Shown here: positions 7,327-16,157 of the stretch, in pieces | How the letters are laid out: the number at the start of each line of letters is the position of its first letter | Numbering within the stretch: position 1 is the first letter of the stretch | Assembly: GCA_014802015.1 (NCBI GenBank) | Contig: JAAVDB010000043.1 | Span: 1 to 36,422, forward strand | Length of the DNA: 36,422 bases | From: Bacteroides sp. | GTDB taxonomy: Bacteria; Bacteroidota; Bacteroidia; Bacteroidales; Muribaculaceae | Direction of reading: 5' to 3' | Translations under genes and position numbers: made by a program | The notes under the pieces: model-generated | Databases searched by the model: none | Told to the model about the DNA's origin: nothing | Seen by the model: only the letters and a program-made list of their open reading frames with translations

Positions 7327-9159
7327 GTGCGTCCACTCGAACTACTTGCCCCCGCCCGTAATGCCGACATCGCCGTCAGCGCCATCCTTGCCGGTGCTGA
7401 TGCCGTATATATGGGTGCATCGAGCCACGGTGCCCGTAAGGAGGCTGCAAATGCACTCGATGACATACGCCGTGTCGTCGATACAGCCCACCCGTTCGGT
7501 GCCAAGGTCTATGCTACCGTCAACACCATAATTTATGACCGCGAGCTCGGCGAAGTAGAACGTCTGATCCACGGACTCTATAATGCCGGTGTGGATGCAC
7601 TGATCGTGCAGGATATGGGCATCCTACGCCTTGACATCCCCCCTATCGACCTCCATGCGAGCACACAGTGCGACATACGTACACCCGAGAAGGCGCGATT
7701 TCTCGCCGAGGCGGGTTTCAGTCGCCTGGTGCTCGCACGCGAGCTGTCGCTGAGTGAGATCGAAGAGATACATCGCGCGGTGCCGTCGACCGAGCTCGAA
7801 GCATTCATCCACGGCGCCCTGTGCGTGAGTTACAGCGGTGACTGCCGAGCCAGCTGCATGACGGGCGGACGCAGTGCCAACCGCGGCGAGTGCGCGCAGA
7901 TATGCCGTCTCCCCTACACTCTCACCGACGCTCACGGACGCGTACTTGTCGAGAATAAGCATCTGCTCTCGCTCCGCGACCTCAACCGCTCCGACTCAAT
8001 CGGGGCGATGGCCGATGCAGGTGTCGACTCGTTTAAAATAGAGGGACGTCTCAAGGAGGAAGGCTATGTCAAGAACACAGTGGCATGGTATTCACGCATT
8101 CTCGACCGAGTGGTCGAGCAGAGCGACGGACGCTACCGCCGTCTGTCGTACGGTCGATCAAATGCCGGATTCAACCCTTCGCCTGACAAGTCTTTCAACC
8201 GAGGCTTCACGACCTACTTCCTGTCAGGCAAAGCTCCCGTCAAAGGGATCGCTTCACTCGACACCCCCAAGGCCGTAGGCACTCCTGTCGGAAAGGTCAG
8301 GAAGTGTGACGGCAAGATAATTATCGCCGATCTCACCGCCCCGCTCGCCAATGGCGACGGACTGGCATATTTCGATGCGGCAGGCCGGTTTCAGGGGTTC
8401 AGGCTCAACCGGGCCGACGGCTCACGGCTCTATCCGGCCTCACCGCGATTCATCCCGGCCGGTACAGTCCTGTATCGCAACCGTGACAAGGAGTGGGACG
8501 ATGCCATATCGTCCGCTAAAACCACACGCACCATCACTGTAGATATGGTGCTCGCAAAGGTTGGTAATGACCGTGTGTCACTCGAACTCACCGACGAACG
8601 CGGCAATCGGGTGACTAAGTGTGCAGTAACAGGTGAACTGTCACAGGCTGTCACACCTCAGGAGGGTCCGCGCCGTCAGATACTCGGCAAGCTCGGCGGC
8701 ACCATCTATCGTGCGGGAAACATCATCGACCTCGCAGGCCGATACTTCATCCCCGCATCACAGCTTACGGCTCTGCGCCGTGAGGCCGTCGAACTGCTCG
8801 ACAAGGCACAGCGCATGACCTACCGTTACAGGTATCGCCAGAACGAGAATCACGATTACCCCTGTCCCGTCACCTCACTCACCATCCATGACAATGTGGC
8901 CAACGCAAAAGCTGAGGACTTTTACCGCTCACACGGAGTCACCGACATCGTCCCGGCAGTAGAGGTGCATCGCCCCGACGGCGATACGACTGTAATGACC
9001 ACCCGTTACTGTCTGCGACGCGAACTTGGCAAATGCCTCAAGACACCGCAGGGACGCAACTGGCCCGACGGACCGCTTTACCTCAACAACGACACCGTAC
9101 GTATGCGTGTCGACTTCGACTGCACCCGTTGCGGCATGACCCTCAGCATCGAAGAATAG
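7327..9159 (+). CDS. Peptidase U32 family protein, RlhA-like (GTG start)
   Basis: A 610-residue member of the U32 collagenase-like family. In E. coli, U32 proteins are RNA hydroxylases: RlhA modifies 23S rRNA C2501 and TrhP acts on tRNA. The length and the extra domain after about residue 340 fit RlhA (about 650 aa, U32 plus DUF3656) better than TrhP (about 450). Seen: ELLAPARNADIAVSAILAGA (5-24), HASTQ (110-114), HGALCVSYSG (162-171) and cysteines 166, 173, 177, 189 and 193, which include the Fe-S ligands, then GGRSANRGECAQICR. A cysteine pair near the C-terminus (CTRC) is also present. The start is GTG: no ATG in frame precedes the conserved beginning. It follows GH28 by 30 bases. Confidence 0.88.
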   Translation: MRPLELLAPARNADIAVSAILAGADAVYMGASSHGARKEAANALDDIRRVVDTAHPFGAKVYATVNTIIYDRELGEVERLIHGLYNAGVDALIVQDMGILRLDIPPIDLHASTQCDIRTPEKARFLAEAGFSRLVLARELSLSEIEEIHRAVPSTELEAFIHGALCVSYSGDCRASCMTGGRSANRGECAQICRLPYTLTDAHGRVLVENKHLLSLRDLNRSDSIGAMADAGVDSFKIEGRLKEEGYVKNTVAWYSRILDRVVEQSDGRYRRLSYGRSNAGFNPSPDKSFNRGFTTYFLSGKAPVKGIASLDTPKAVGTPVGKVRKCDGKIIIADLTAPLANGDGLAYFDAAGRFQGFRLNRADGSRLYPASPRFIPAGTVLYRNRDKEWDDAISSAKTTRTITVDMVLAKVGNDRVSLELTDERGNRVTKCAVTGELSQAVTPQEGPRRQILGKLGGTIYRAGNIIDLAGRYFIPASQLTALRREAVELLDKAQRMTYRYRYRQNENHDYPCPVTSLTIHDNVANAKAEDFYRSHGVTDIVPAVEVHRPDGDTTVMTTRYCLRRELGKCLKTPQGRNWPDGPLYLNNDTVRMRVDFDCTRCGMTLSIEE

Positions 9160-9188
9160 CCGTTCACAGAACGTCAAAAGAAAAAATA

Positions 9189-9229
9189 ATAAGAGCCGGT
9201 TGGACATTCATTGTCGAACCGGCTCTTAT
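9189..9229. terminator. Bidirectional hairpin terminator
   Basis: A 13-bp perfect stem (9189-9201 with 9217-9229; arm ATAAGAGCCGGTT), a G-G mismatch and a further 4 bp, capped by a TTCAT loop. A-rich on the left and T/A-rich on the right, it lies between two convergent genes and can serve both. Confidence 0.85.
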
Positions 9230-9261
9230 ATTAAATATTCCATTAAATCATCACCCGGGTA

Positions 9262-10092
9262 TCAATCATTGAGGTCGTATTTGCTGGTGAGGGATGTGTA
9301 GGCTGGGGTGTGACGGAAGCGTTCGATCTGGGCGTCGATGGTGTCGGCGAGCGTGGTGCTGTTCTTATTCATTATCCATGACTGGAACTGACTGAACGAG
9401 ATCTGTGCCGAGATATTTATCGCGGGACATTCGGGCCGGAGTTTCTGCGCAACTTCCTGATTGACCACAGCCCGCTCGATCTCGCCTGCATTGACGAGCA
9501 TTACGAGCTGTTCGGCCGTATATGTGTGCGTATCCTGAATGTGGATGCTGTCACCTATCTCTCTTGACAGATTGGCAAGTCGCTCGGCTGCAGGGGATCC
9601 TGCCACGGCCCATACCTGCTGACCGGCCAACGCGAGCGGGGTCGTAGCGGTGGTGTCACGACTCACGAGCACGAGTCTGTCGGTATAGACCGGGACGCTG
9701 AAACGGAATCGCTCCTTGAGCGATGCTGTAGCTGCGATGTCGGCCACAAGTATGTCGTAATCGCCCTGTTCGAGCCGGTCAAGCGATTCGCTGACCGAGG
9801 TCACGGGAAAGAATTTGAATTTATCGCCGTACATGGATGCCATGTCACGCATCATCTCGTAGTTGAATCCTCCGATCGTGTCGCCGTATCTGTAGAGAGA
9901 CATCGGCGAATAGGCTATAGCTACATTTATCGTGTCGCCACGGCCCGGTGCGTAAGCGTATCCCGCGCCGCTGTCAGGGTGTGACATGCCACGCCATGAC
10001 ACGATTATCCCTAACGCGAGTACGGCGAGTGCCATTACCATCACTCGTCGCGGAGTGAGTATTCGCGATTGTCCTTTTCCAAATATATTCAT
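9262..10092 (-). CDS. Membrane-anchored family 3 solute-binding protein
   Basis: A 276-residue protein with a short cytoplasmic N-terminus containing Arg/Lys (RILTPRR), one membrane segment (about 18-34, VMVMALAVLALGIIVSW) and a periplasmic SBP family 3 (PF00497-type) domain. Seen: INVAIAYSPMSLYRYGD, IGGFNYEMMRDMA, LEQGDYDILVADIAATASLKERF and FSVPVYTDRLVLV, the order found in amino-acid-binding proteins and in the N-terminal domain of MltF. The lytic transglycosylase domain of MltF is missing, and no ABC permease or ATPase is adjacent. The ligand is unknown. It may act as a sensor or a regulatory module rather than in transport; that is inference. Transcribed alone. Confidence 0.8.
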   Translation of the reverse strand: MNIFGKGQSRILTPRRVMVMALAVLALGIIVSWRGMSHPDSGAGYAYAPGRGDTINVAIAYSPMSLYRYGDTIGGFNYEMMRDMASMYGDKFKFFPVTSVSESLDRLEQGDYDILVADIAATASLKERFRFSVPVYTDRLVLVSRDTTATTPLALAGQQVWAVAGSPAAERLANLSREIGDSIHIQDTHTYTAEQLVMLVNAGEIERAVVNQEVAQKLRPECPAINISAQISFSQFQSWIMNKNSTTLADTIDAQIERFRHTPAYTSLTSKYDLND

Positions 10093-10179
10093 AGGTCATA
10101 TTTTTATATTAAATATAACGTTTCGGAACGGGAATTGGTTAGATGTGTAAAAATTCACTAATTTTAAGCATTTATAATC

Positions 10180-10210
10180 GTTGCAGAATCAGTCATAAAT
10201 CTTATCTTTG
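10180..10210 (+). promoter_or_regulatory. Promoter for the GH38 gene
   Basis: The -7 box TATCTTTG at 10203-10210 is exact. GTTG at 10180-10183 sits 19 bp upstream as a one-mismatch -33 box. Predicted start near 10216, leaving a leader of about 65 bases. Confidence 0.7.
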
Positions 10211-10229
10211 CATGTGGGAATGGAAATGC

Positions 10230-10249
10230 GCCTTTCGAGGCACTTTTTT
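10230..10249 (+). other. Terminator-like hairpin in the GH38 leader
   Basis: GCCT-TTCG-AGGC (10230-10241), a stable UUCG tetraloop hairpin, is followed after two bases by six T (10244-10249). It lies between the predicted transcription start and the ATG, so it could act as a weak attenuator or as 5' mRNA protection. The stem has only four pairs, extended at most past a mismatch. Confidence 0.35.
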
Positions 10250-10280
10250 CGTATATTCGCTCGCTTTAAATCTATTTATA

Positions 10281-13200
10281 ATGGGTAAAAAATTTTGCTT
10301 TATGATGATGGCCGCGGCAATGGCATCGATGCCGCTGTCGGCCAAGGATGGGAATGACAAGGAATACAAAACCTATCTCATATCCACCGCACATTTCGAC
10401 ACTCAGTGGAACTGGGACGTTCAGGAATCGATCGAGGACTATCTGCACCGCACGATGGTACAGAACTTCTGGCTGTTCGAACGTTTTCCCGACTATGTTT
10501 TCAACTTCGAGAGCGCTCAGAAATATGCCTGGATGAAGGAGTATTATCCGCAGGAATACGAAAAGGTAAAGAAATACATCAACGACGGACGCTGGAATGT
10601 AGTGGGGAGCGCATGGGAGGCCAATGACCCCAACGTACCCACGGCCGAGGCGTTCATCCGTAACATACTGTACGGGCAGGAGTTCTATAAAAACGAGTTC
10701 GGGAAGAAGAGCAACGACATATATCTGCCCGACTGTTTCGGCTTCGGCTACACACTGCCCACCCTTGCCGCTCATTGCGGACTGAAAGGATTTTCGACTC
10801 AGAAACTTCAGTGGCGTAAAGCAGATTTCTACGGCGAGAAGAAAAAGATGCCCTTCCCTATCGGTAAATGGCAGGGAATAGACGGCTCGCAGATACTCGG
10901 TGTGCTTGACGCCGGAGGTTACGGCACGTCATACTTCTATGACGACATCAGCACCAACGACCGCATCATCAAGCGCTCGCAGCAGGATCCCAACAATACG
11001 TCATTCACCTATTACGGCGTCGGTGACCGCGGCGGCTCACCCACCCTGCCTTCAGTCTACTCGATGCAGGAGACCCTGCGCTCGGGCAAAGGTCCGGTGG
11101 AACTTATCGTCACTTCGCCCAATCAGATATATGAGGACTTCTATCCTCTGAGCGATCATCCCGAACTCCCGCTGTGGGACGGCGAACTGCTCATGGATGT
11201 GCACGGTGTGGGTTGCTACACCTCACAGGCGGGCATGAAGAAACTCAACCGTAAAAACGAATCGCTCGGCACGGCGGCGGAGAAGGCGGCCGTGGCGGCC
11301 GAACTGCTCGGCGGAAATCCTTATCCCGAGGAGGCCATGCGCGAGAACTGGCAGAGATTCATCTGGCACGGATTTCATGACGATATAACCGGCACGAGCA
11401 TCCCGCGCAGCTATACGTTCTCATGGAATGACGAGCTGATAGCCCAGACACGCTTCGCCGATGCCATCACCAACAGTGTCGGCAATGTGGCTCGCGCCCT
11501 GGACACACGCGTCAACGGCGATCCGCTCGTAGTGTACAATCCGCTCGGCACAGCACGTAAGGACATCGTATACGCATCCGTACCCCTCGCGGCCTCGGCC
11601 AAGAGCGTGACCGTCACCGACAACAAGGGCAAGCGTGTCCCGGCTCAGATACTGTCACGTGACGGCGGGATGGCTCAGATAGCGTTCGTCGCCGATGTGG
11701 CTCCGGTCAGTTTCACCGTCTACGGTGTCAAAGGCTCGTCAGCCGCACAGAAACAGGGCGCTCTGAAAGTCACCGATAATTCTATCGAAAACTCAGTGTA
11801 CCGTCTGAAGATCGACGGCGACGGCAACATCTCGTCAATCTATGACAAGCGTCTTGGCAAGGAGCTGGTCAATCCCGAGCGCCCCGTAAGCCTCGTGGTG
11901 CTTACCGAGAATGAGTCACACGATTATCCCGCCTGGGAGATATACAAGAAAACCCTCGACGGCGCACGCGAGACCGTGAGGGACAGCGTGAAGGTGTCGA
12001 TAGCCGACAATGGCCCGCTGAAGGGCTCGCTCAAGATCGAGAGACGCTGGAAGGGTTCGAACTTCGTGCAGTACGTGAGTCTGACCGAAGGGGCCGCTGA
12101 CGACATCATCGTCATCGACAACGACTTTGACTGGTACGGCAAGAAAGCGCTGCTCAAAGCAGAATTTCCCACCACCGTCGACAATGAGACCGCATCATAC
12201 GACCTCGGACTCGGATACGTAAAGCGCGGGAACAACGAGGATAAATCATTTGAGGTGCTCGGACACAGATGGGCCGACCTCTCGTCAGCCGACGGTGAAT
12301 ACGGCATTGCCATCCTCAACGACTGCAAATACGGGTGGGACAAGCCTGACAACAGCACTATACGCCTGACTCTGCTCCACGCCCCCGAACCGGGCCAGCA
12401 TTACCGCTATCAGGATCATCAGGATTACGGCAAGAACACGTTCAGCTATGCCATCATGGGTCACAAGGGGGATGTCAACGGTGCGGATGTGGCCGCCAAG
12501 GGGGATGCGTTCAACGAGCCACTGACCGCATTCTCGGTGCCCCGCCACGCCGGCCGACTCGGCAAGGAGTGGTCACTGCTGTCGATCGACTCACCCAACA
12601 TCGAGCTCAAGGCCCTCAAGAAAGCCGAGGACGGCAACGGTTACATACTGCGCGTGGCCGAACGTCACGGCAAGGAGTATGACAACGCGACGGTGAAATT
12701 CGCCATGCCGATACTGTCGGCCGAGGAGGTCAACGGCATCGAAGAGCCTTACGCCGACGCCACACATACGGGCAACACACTGTCATTCTCAGGCAAGGGG
12801 TTCGCACCGCGTTCATTCCGTATACGCCTGCAGGAGACTCCGATGATGTCACCGGCCCGTAACATTCATGTCAATATGCCCTACAATGCCGTTGGCGTGA
12901 CGGTCGATGAGTTCAACCGTGCGGGTGTATTCGACCGCAACGGAAACTCATTTGCTGCAGAGCTGCTGCCCGAGGAGATCGTGTCAAACGGTGTGTCGTT
13001 CAAGATACAGAATGACCCGGCTATATTTAACTTCGTACGTGCCGACGGTGACACCATCTCTCTGCCCGAACATAAGGGGAAGACCAAGCTGTTCCTGCTC
13101 GCCACATCGGCCGACCGCGACCGCATGGCTACATTCACGGTCGATGGCAAGGAGCACACATTTGAGGTGCCCTATTTCTCAGGCTTCTACGGACAGTGGG

Positions 13201-13523
13201 GATGGCCGGGCGAGTCGGACAGCTACATGAAGCATGCCCCCATAGCGTATGTGGCCAATCACAAGCACAGCGCCGCAAAGGGTAACGATGCATACAGTTT
13301 CGCTTACCTTTACCGTCTCGGCATCGACATCGACGAGAATGCCCGTGAGCTTGTGCTCCCCAAGGATGCCGGCATAGCGGTCTTCGCGGCCACCATCAGT
13401 GACGCACCGTCATACGAGGCCGAGAGCGTGACCGAGATGCGCACGCTGCCTCCCGTCGAGAGCAAACCGGTGGATTATACGTCCGAACCGGTTAAATTCT
13501 GGAATGAACGCAGTCTGTGGTAA
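10281..13523 (+). CDS. Secreted GH38 alpha-mannosidase
   Basis: A 1080-residue exported family GH38 alpha-mannosidase, a zinc enzyme that removes alpha-linked mannose from N-glycans or mannans. Signal peptide about 1-21 (MGKKFCFMMMAAAMASMPLS). Seen: zinc ligands in STAHFDTQWNWD (H38, D40), the nucleophile and zinc ligand D151 in LPDCFGFGYTLP, MDVHGVGCYTSQ (305-316) and WHGFHDDITGTS (362-373) with His366. The central (about 430-500) and C-terminal beta domains follow. I start at ATG 10281; the frame is open further upstream, but that stretch contains the promoter. First gene of a rightward set with 13535-14791 and the GH71/99-like gene. Confidence 0.93.
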   Translation: MGKKFCFMMMAAAMASMPLSAKDGNDKEYKTYLISTAHFDTQWNWDVQESIEDYLHRTMVQNFWLFERFPDYVFNFESAQKYAWMKEYYPQEYEKVKKYINDGRWNVVGSAWEANDPNVPTAEAFIRNILYGQEFYKNEFGKKSNDIYLPDCFGFGYTLPTLAAHCGLKGFSTQKLQWRKADFYGEKKKMPFPIGKWQGIDGSQILGVLDAGGYGTSYFYDDISTNDRIIKRSQQDPNNTSFTYYGVGDRGGSPTLPSVYSMQETLRSGKGPVELIVTSPNQIYEDFYPLSDHPELPLWDGELLMDVHGVGCYTSQAGMKKLNRKNESLGTAAEKAAVAAELLGGNPYPEEAMRENWQRFIWHGFHDDITGTSIPRSYTFSWNDELIAQTRFADAITNSVGNVARALDTRVNGDPLVVYNPLGTARKDIVYASVPLAASAKSVTVTDNKGKRVPAQILSRDGGMAQIAFVADVAPVSFTVYGVKGSSAAQKQGALKVTDNSIENSVYRLKIDGDGNISSIYDKRLGKELVNPERPVSLVVLTENESHDYPAWEIYKKTLDGARETVRDSVKVSIADNGPLKGSLKIERRWKGSNFVQYVSLTEGAADDIIVIDNDFDWYGKKALLKAEFPTTVDNETASYDLGLGYVKRGNNEDKSFEVLGHRWADLSSADGEYGIAILNDCKYGWDKPDNSTIRLTLLHAPEPGQHYRYQDHQDYGKNTFSYAIMGHKGDVNGADVAAKGDAFNEPLTAFSVPRHAGRLGKEWSLLSIDSPNIELKALKKAEDGNGYILRVAERHGKEYDNATVKFAMPILSAEEVNGIEEPYADATHTGNTLSFSGKGFAPRSFRIRLQETPMMSPARNIHVNMPYNAVGVTVDEFNRAGVFDRNGNSFAAELLPEEIVSNGVSFKIQNDPAIFNFVRADGDTISLPEHKGKTKLFLLATSADRDRMATFTVDGKEHTFEVPYFSGFYGQWGWPGESDSYMKHAPIAYVANHKHSAAKGNDAYSFAYLYRLGIDIDENARELVLPKDAGIAVFAATISDAPSYEAESVTEMRTLPPVESKPVDYTSEPVKFWNERSLW

Positions 13524-13534
13524 CCGATAAAACT

Positions 13535-14791
13535 ATGCAGGACATGAAAGGCAAATTAACCGCTCTTATCGCCATACTTTTTTCACTTGGCCTGTCATCG
13601 GCCAAGGCTGAGGTAAGCCCGTATCATTTCGATGAAAACGGCATCACACGCGAGGTGCTCGAACGCTATCTTGACCGCTCGGCCACACTCGTATATCTGC
13701 TCATTCCCGACAAGCCCGAGGGGCGGCATGAGTTCCCCTATCATTCCGACGATGTCAGGATGGCCAAGAATATAGGGGCGAAATTCATGGGCCGGGCCAT
13801 GTATCGCTGGGGAGGCGAGAGCCGTCTGAATGACCCGCAGTTCTGGGCATCGGCACGCGCCATCGCCGACGACCTGCACGCGTACGACCCGGAGATTATC
13901 ATTCAGGGATGTCTGTTCGAGGTCATCACCCCCGAGGTAAACAGTGTGCCCATACCGGCTGACGTGTTCGAGGCATTCGGACAGCCTGACGGCAAGCGCA
14001 ACTTCTCATACGATGCCATGCTGGCCGAGAATGGCCGGCTGGTCAATCACTGGGGGTCGTCAAGCGTGCCTGACATCAGCCGCCCCGAGACAAAAATGTG
14101 GTTCTACTATCTCGCATCGCGCTACATGGAGACCGGTTGCGAGGCGTTTCATCTCGGCCAGATCGAGCTGATAGGCATGAACGATCCCGACCGCGAGCAC
14201 TGGGCCGAGATAATAGGCAGGATACGCGAGTGTGCCAAGACCAGATCACGCCGCGGCTGGGTGCTGCTTGACGCTCATACCCCCTACGGCGGTATGGTCA
14301 AGGATGGAGTGAGCCTGCTTGACTTCAATTCATTCCCCCTGCGCATCAAGGAGACACCAGACAGCCCAATGGGCGGATGTCTCGAATCGGGTCATCTCGA
14401 CGCGCTCTACGGCAAAAGCGAAGGGTGCAAGTCTCCCTCGGGATGGGAATGTGAACACCTGCCCTACCTCGTGGAGTTTGACAACTATGGCCGCGGTCCC
14501 GAACCGGGCAAGGCCGACCTCGACTCACATTTCGTATGGGGGTATGACGAGATCTCATGGCTGTCGCTTCAGGACGAGGATTACCGCAACAAGTGGCTGG
14601 AGTATGCCTTCGGATGGCTGCGCGACAATGATCAGTACGGACATCTGGAGATGCCCTGCTCGCGCATGATCACGTGCCCGAACGAGAGTGCCGGCAGCTA
14701 TCGCGCCAACATGAGGAGCGCGAGCTGTCCCATCGGCTACTCGCAGGAGGAGACCATCAGGAATATATGGAATAACAATCTCAAATATTAA
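13535..14791 (+). CDS. Secreted protein of unknown family, possible glycosidase
   Basis: A 418-residue exported protein that I cannot place in a named family. A signal peptide is visible (MKGKLTALIAILFSLGLSSA), and ATG 13535 or 13544 could be the start; GTG 13517 would overlap the stop of GH38. The rest alternates predicted strands and helices as in a TIM barrel: LVYLLIPD, AKFMGRAMYRW, PEIIIQGCLFEV, AFHLGQIELIG, WVLLDAHT, LVEFDNYG and HFVWGYDEISWLS. Acidic residues at strand ends (QIELIG, GYDEISW, FDNYG) could be catalytic. It lies 11 bases after GH38 and 13 before the GH71/99-like gene, so a role in breaking down the same glycan is a fair inference, not shown. Confidence 0.7.
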   Translation: MQDMKGKLTALIAILFSLGLSSAKAEVSPYHFDENGITREVLERYLDRSATLVYLLIPDKPEGRHEFPYHSDDVRMAKNIGAKFMGRAMYRWGGESRLNDPQFWASARAIADDLHAYDPEIIIQGCLFEVITPEVNSVPIPADVFEAFGQPDGKRNFSYDAMLAENGRLVNHWGSSSVPDISRPETKMWFYYLASRYMETGCEAFHLGQIELIGMNDPDREHWAEIIGRIRECAKTRSRRGWVLLDAHTPYGGMVKDGVSLLDFNSFPLRIKETPDSPMGGCLESGHLDALYGKSEGCKSPSGWECEHLPYLVEFDNYGRGPEPGKADLDSHFVWGYDEISWLSLQDEDYRNKWLEYAFGWLRDNDQYGHLEMPCSRMITCPNESAGSYRANMRSASCPIGYSQEETIRNIWNNNLKY

Positions 14792-14804
14792 CAAATAAAA
14801 AACG

Positions 14805-16061
14805 ATGAACAAACTATTAGCCGCAGCAGTGCTGTGTCTCGCAGCATCAACCTCAATCGCGGGGACCAAGCACTCGACTGAGACAAAGTATCCGTCATAC
14901 GAAGGCCTCGTTATGGCCGGATACCAGGGATGGTTTCACAAGCCCTACAAAGGGGGCAAGATGTATGCCAACGAGAAGGATGTCAGAATCGACATGTGGC
15001 CTGATGTCAGCGAGTACGAACAGACCTACGAGACGGGTCTGAAACACGCCGACGGCAGCACGGCCCGATTCTTCTGCTCGGACGATCCCTCGACCATCGA
15101 CACACACTTCAGGTGGATGAAGGAGTATGGACTGGACGGAGTGTTCATGCAACGGTTCTGGCACACGGCCCAGCCCCGGGCCCGCCGGAGAAGCGGTGCT
15201 CTCAGCCATGCTTTCGAGGCCGCACGCGACAATGGCCGTGCCATCGGCATAATGTATGACCTGTCAGGTCTGGATCCGCGCACTGACGACTGCTCGTCGC
15301 TGGTGGAGGACTGGAAATTTCTCGTGGACTCGCTCAAGGTGACTAACCCGGGCAAGGATAATACATATATATTCTATAATGGCAAACCGTTGGTGACGAT
15401 ATGGGGCGTGGGATTTCCCGACCGTCCGTATGACATCCGCAACATCGGTCTTGAGAACTTCATAAACTTTCTGAAAAACGATCCTGAATACGGCGGATGC
15501 AGCGTGATGCTGGGCGTGCCGACCTATTGGCGCGATCTGGCCTACGACTGTGTGGGCGATCCCTATCTGCACGACCTGATCAGACAGGCCGATGTAGTGC
15601 TGCCGTGGACCGTACAGCGTTACTCGCCGCTGCTGCATAACGATATGGACCGTCTGCGCGACATGACGGCCAGAGATATGCGCTGGTGCGAGGAGAACGG
15701 TGTGGGTTATGTACCGGTGGTCTATCCCGGATTCAGCTGGCACAATCTGAGCCGCTATGAGTTTCCGGATGACATCAAACCCTCCGGCTCGATACCGCGT
15801 CAGGGGGGACGATTCTACTGGCAGCAGATCTATACCAATCTGCGCGGGGGTGCCAAGATGCTGTACGTGGCGATGTTTGACGAGGTCAACGAGGGAACGG
15901 CCATATTCAAGTGCACGGACAATCCACCGGTAGGCAAGGAGATAGAGTTCACAGGTATGGACGGTAAGCCGAGCGACCACTATCTGTGGCTGACAGGCGA
16001 GGCCGCCCGAATGCTCCGTCACGAAAAGCCTCTGACCAAGAATATGCCTGAAAGAGAATAG
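14805..16061 (+). CDS. GH71/99-like secreted glycoside hydrolase
   Basis: A 418-residue exported protein resembling the GH71/GH99 group. Signal peptide about 1-19 (MNKLLAAAVLCLAASTSIAG). Seen: GLVMAGYQGWFH (35-46), DGVFMQRFW (111-119), VPVVYPGFSWHN (303-314) and YVAMFDEVNEGTAIFK (354-369). The pair E360/E363 in E-V-N-E has the spacing of the two catalytic glutamates of GH99 endo-alpha-mannanases and endomannosidases (E-W-x-E). An endo-acting mannosidase would suit a neighbour of GH38, but other substrates are known for GH99-like proteins. Last gene of the set; a terminator follows at once. Confidence 0.82.
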   Translation: MNKLLAAAVLCLAASTSIAGTKHSTETKYPSYEGLVMAGYQGWFHKPYKGGKMYANEKDVRIDMWPDVSEYEQTYETGLKHADGSTARFFCSDDPSTIDTHFRWMKEYGLDGVFMQRFWHTAQPRARRRSGALSHAFEAARDNGRAIGIMYDLSGLDPRTDDCSSLVEDWKFLVDSLKVTNPGKDNTYIFYNGKPLVTIWGVGFPDRPYDIRNIGLENFINFLKNDPEYGGCSVMLGVPTYWRDLAYDCVGDPYLHDLIRQADVVLPWTVQRYSPLLHNDMDRLRDMTARDMRWCEENGVGYVPVVYPGFSWHNLSRYEFPDDIKPSGSIPRQGGRFYWQQIYTNLRGGAKMLYVAMFDEVNEGTAIFKCTDNPPVGKEIEFTGMDGKPSDHYLWLTGEAARMLRHEKPLTKNMPERE

Positions 16062-16084
16062 AACCGATTCGACATTATAAAGTG

Positions 16085-16126
16085 AAATCAGTCATCCGAT
16101 ACATGGACCGGGTGACTGATTTTCTT
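16085..16126. terminator. Terminator after the GH38 gene set
   Basis: A 14-bp stem with one G-U pair (16085-16098 with 16109-16122; arm AAATCAGTCATCCG) followed by a T-rich run. It lies between convergent genes, and A residues in the left arm make it usable in both directions. Confidence 0.85.
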
Positions 16127-16157
16127 TATATATTATATATTGTGTAGTGAGCCGGAG

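Noticed and set aside
10143-10280. Longer N-terminus for the GH38 protein
   Set aside because: The stretch contains the -33/-7 promoter and leader, and the ATG at 10281 gives a proper signal peptide.
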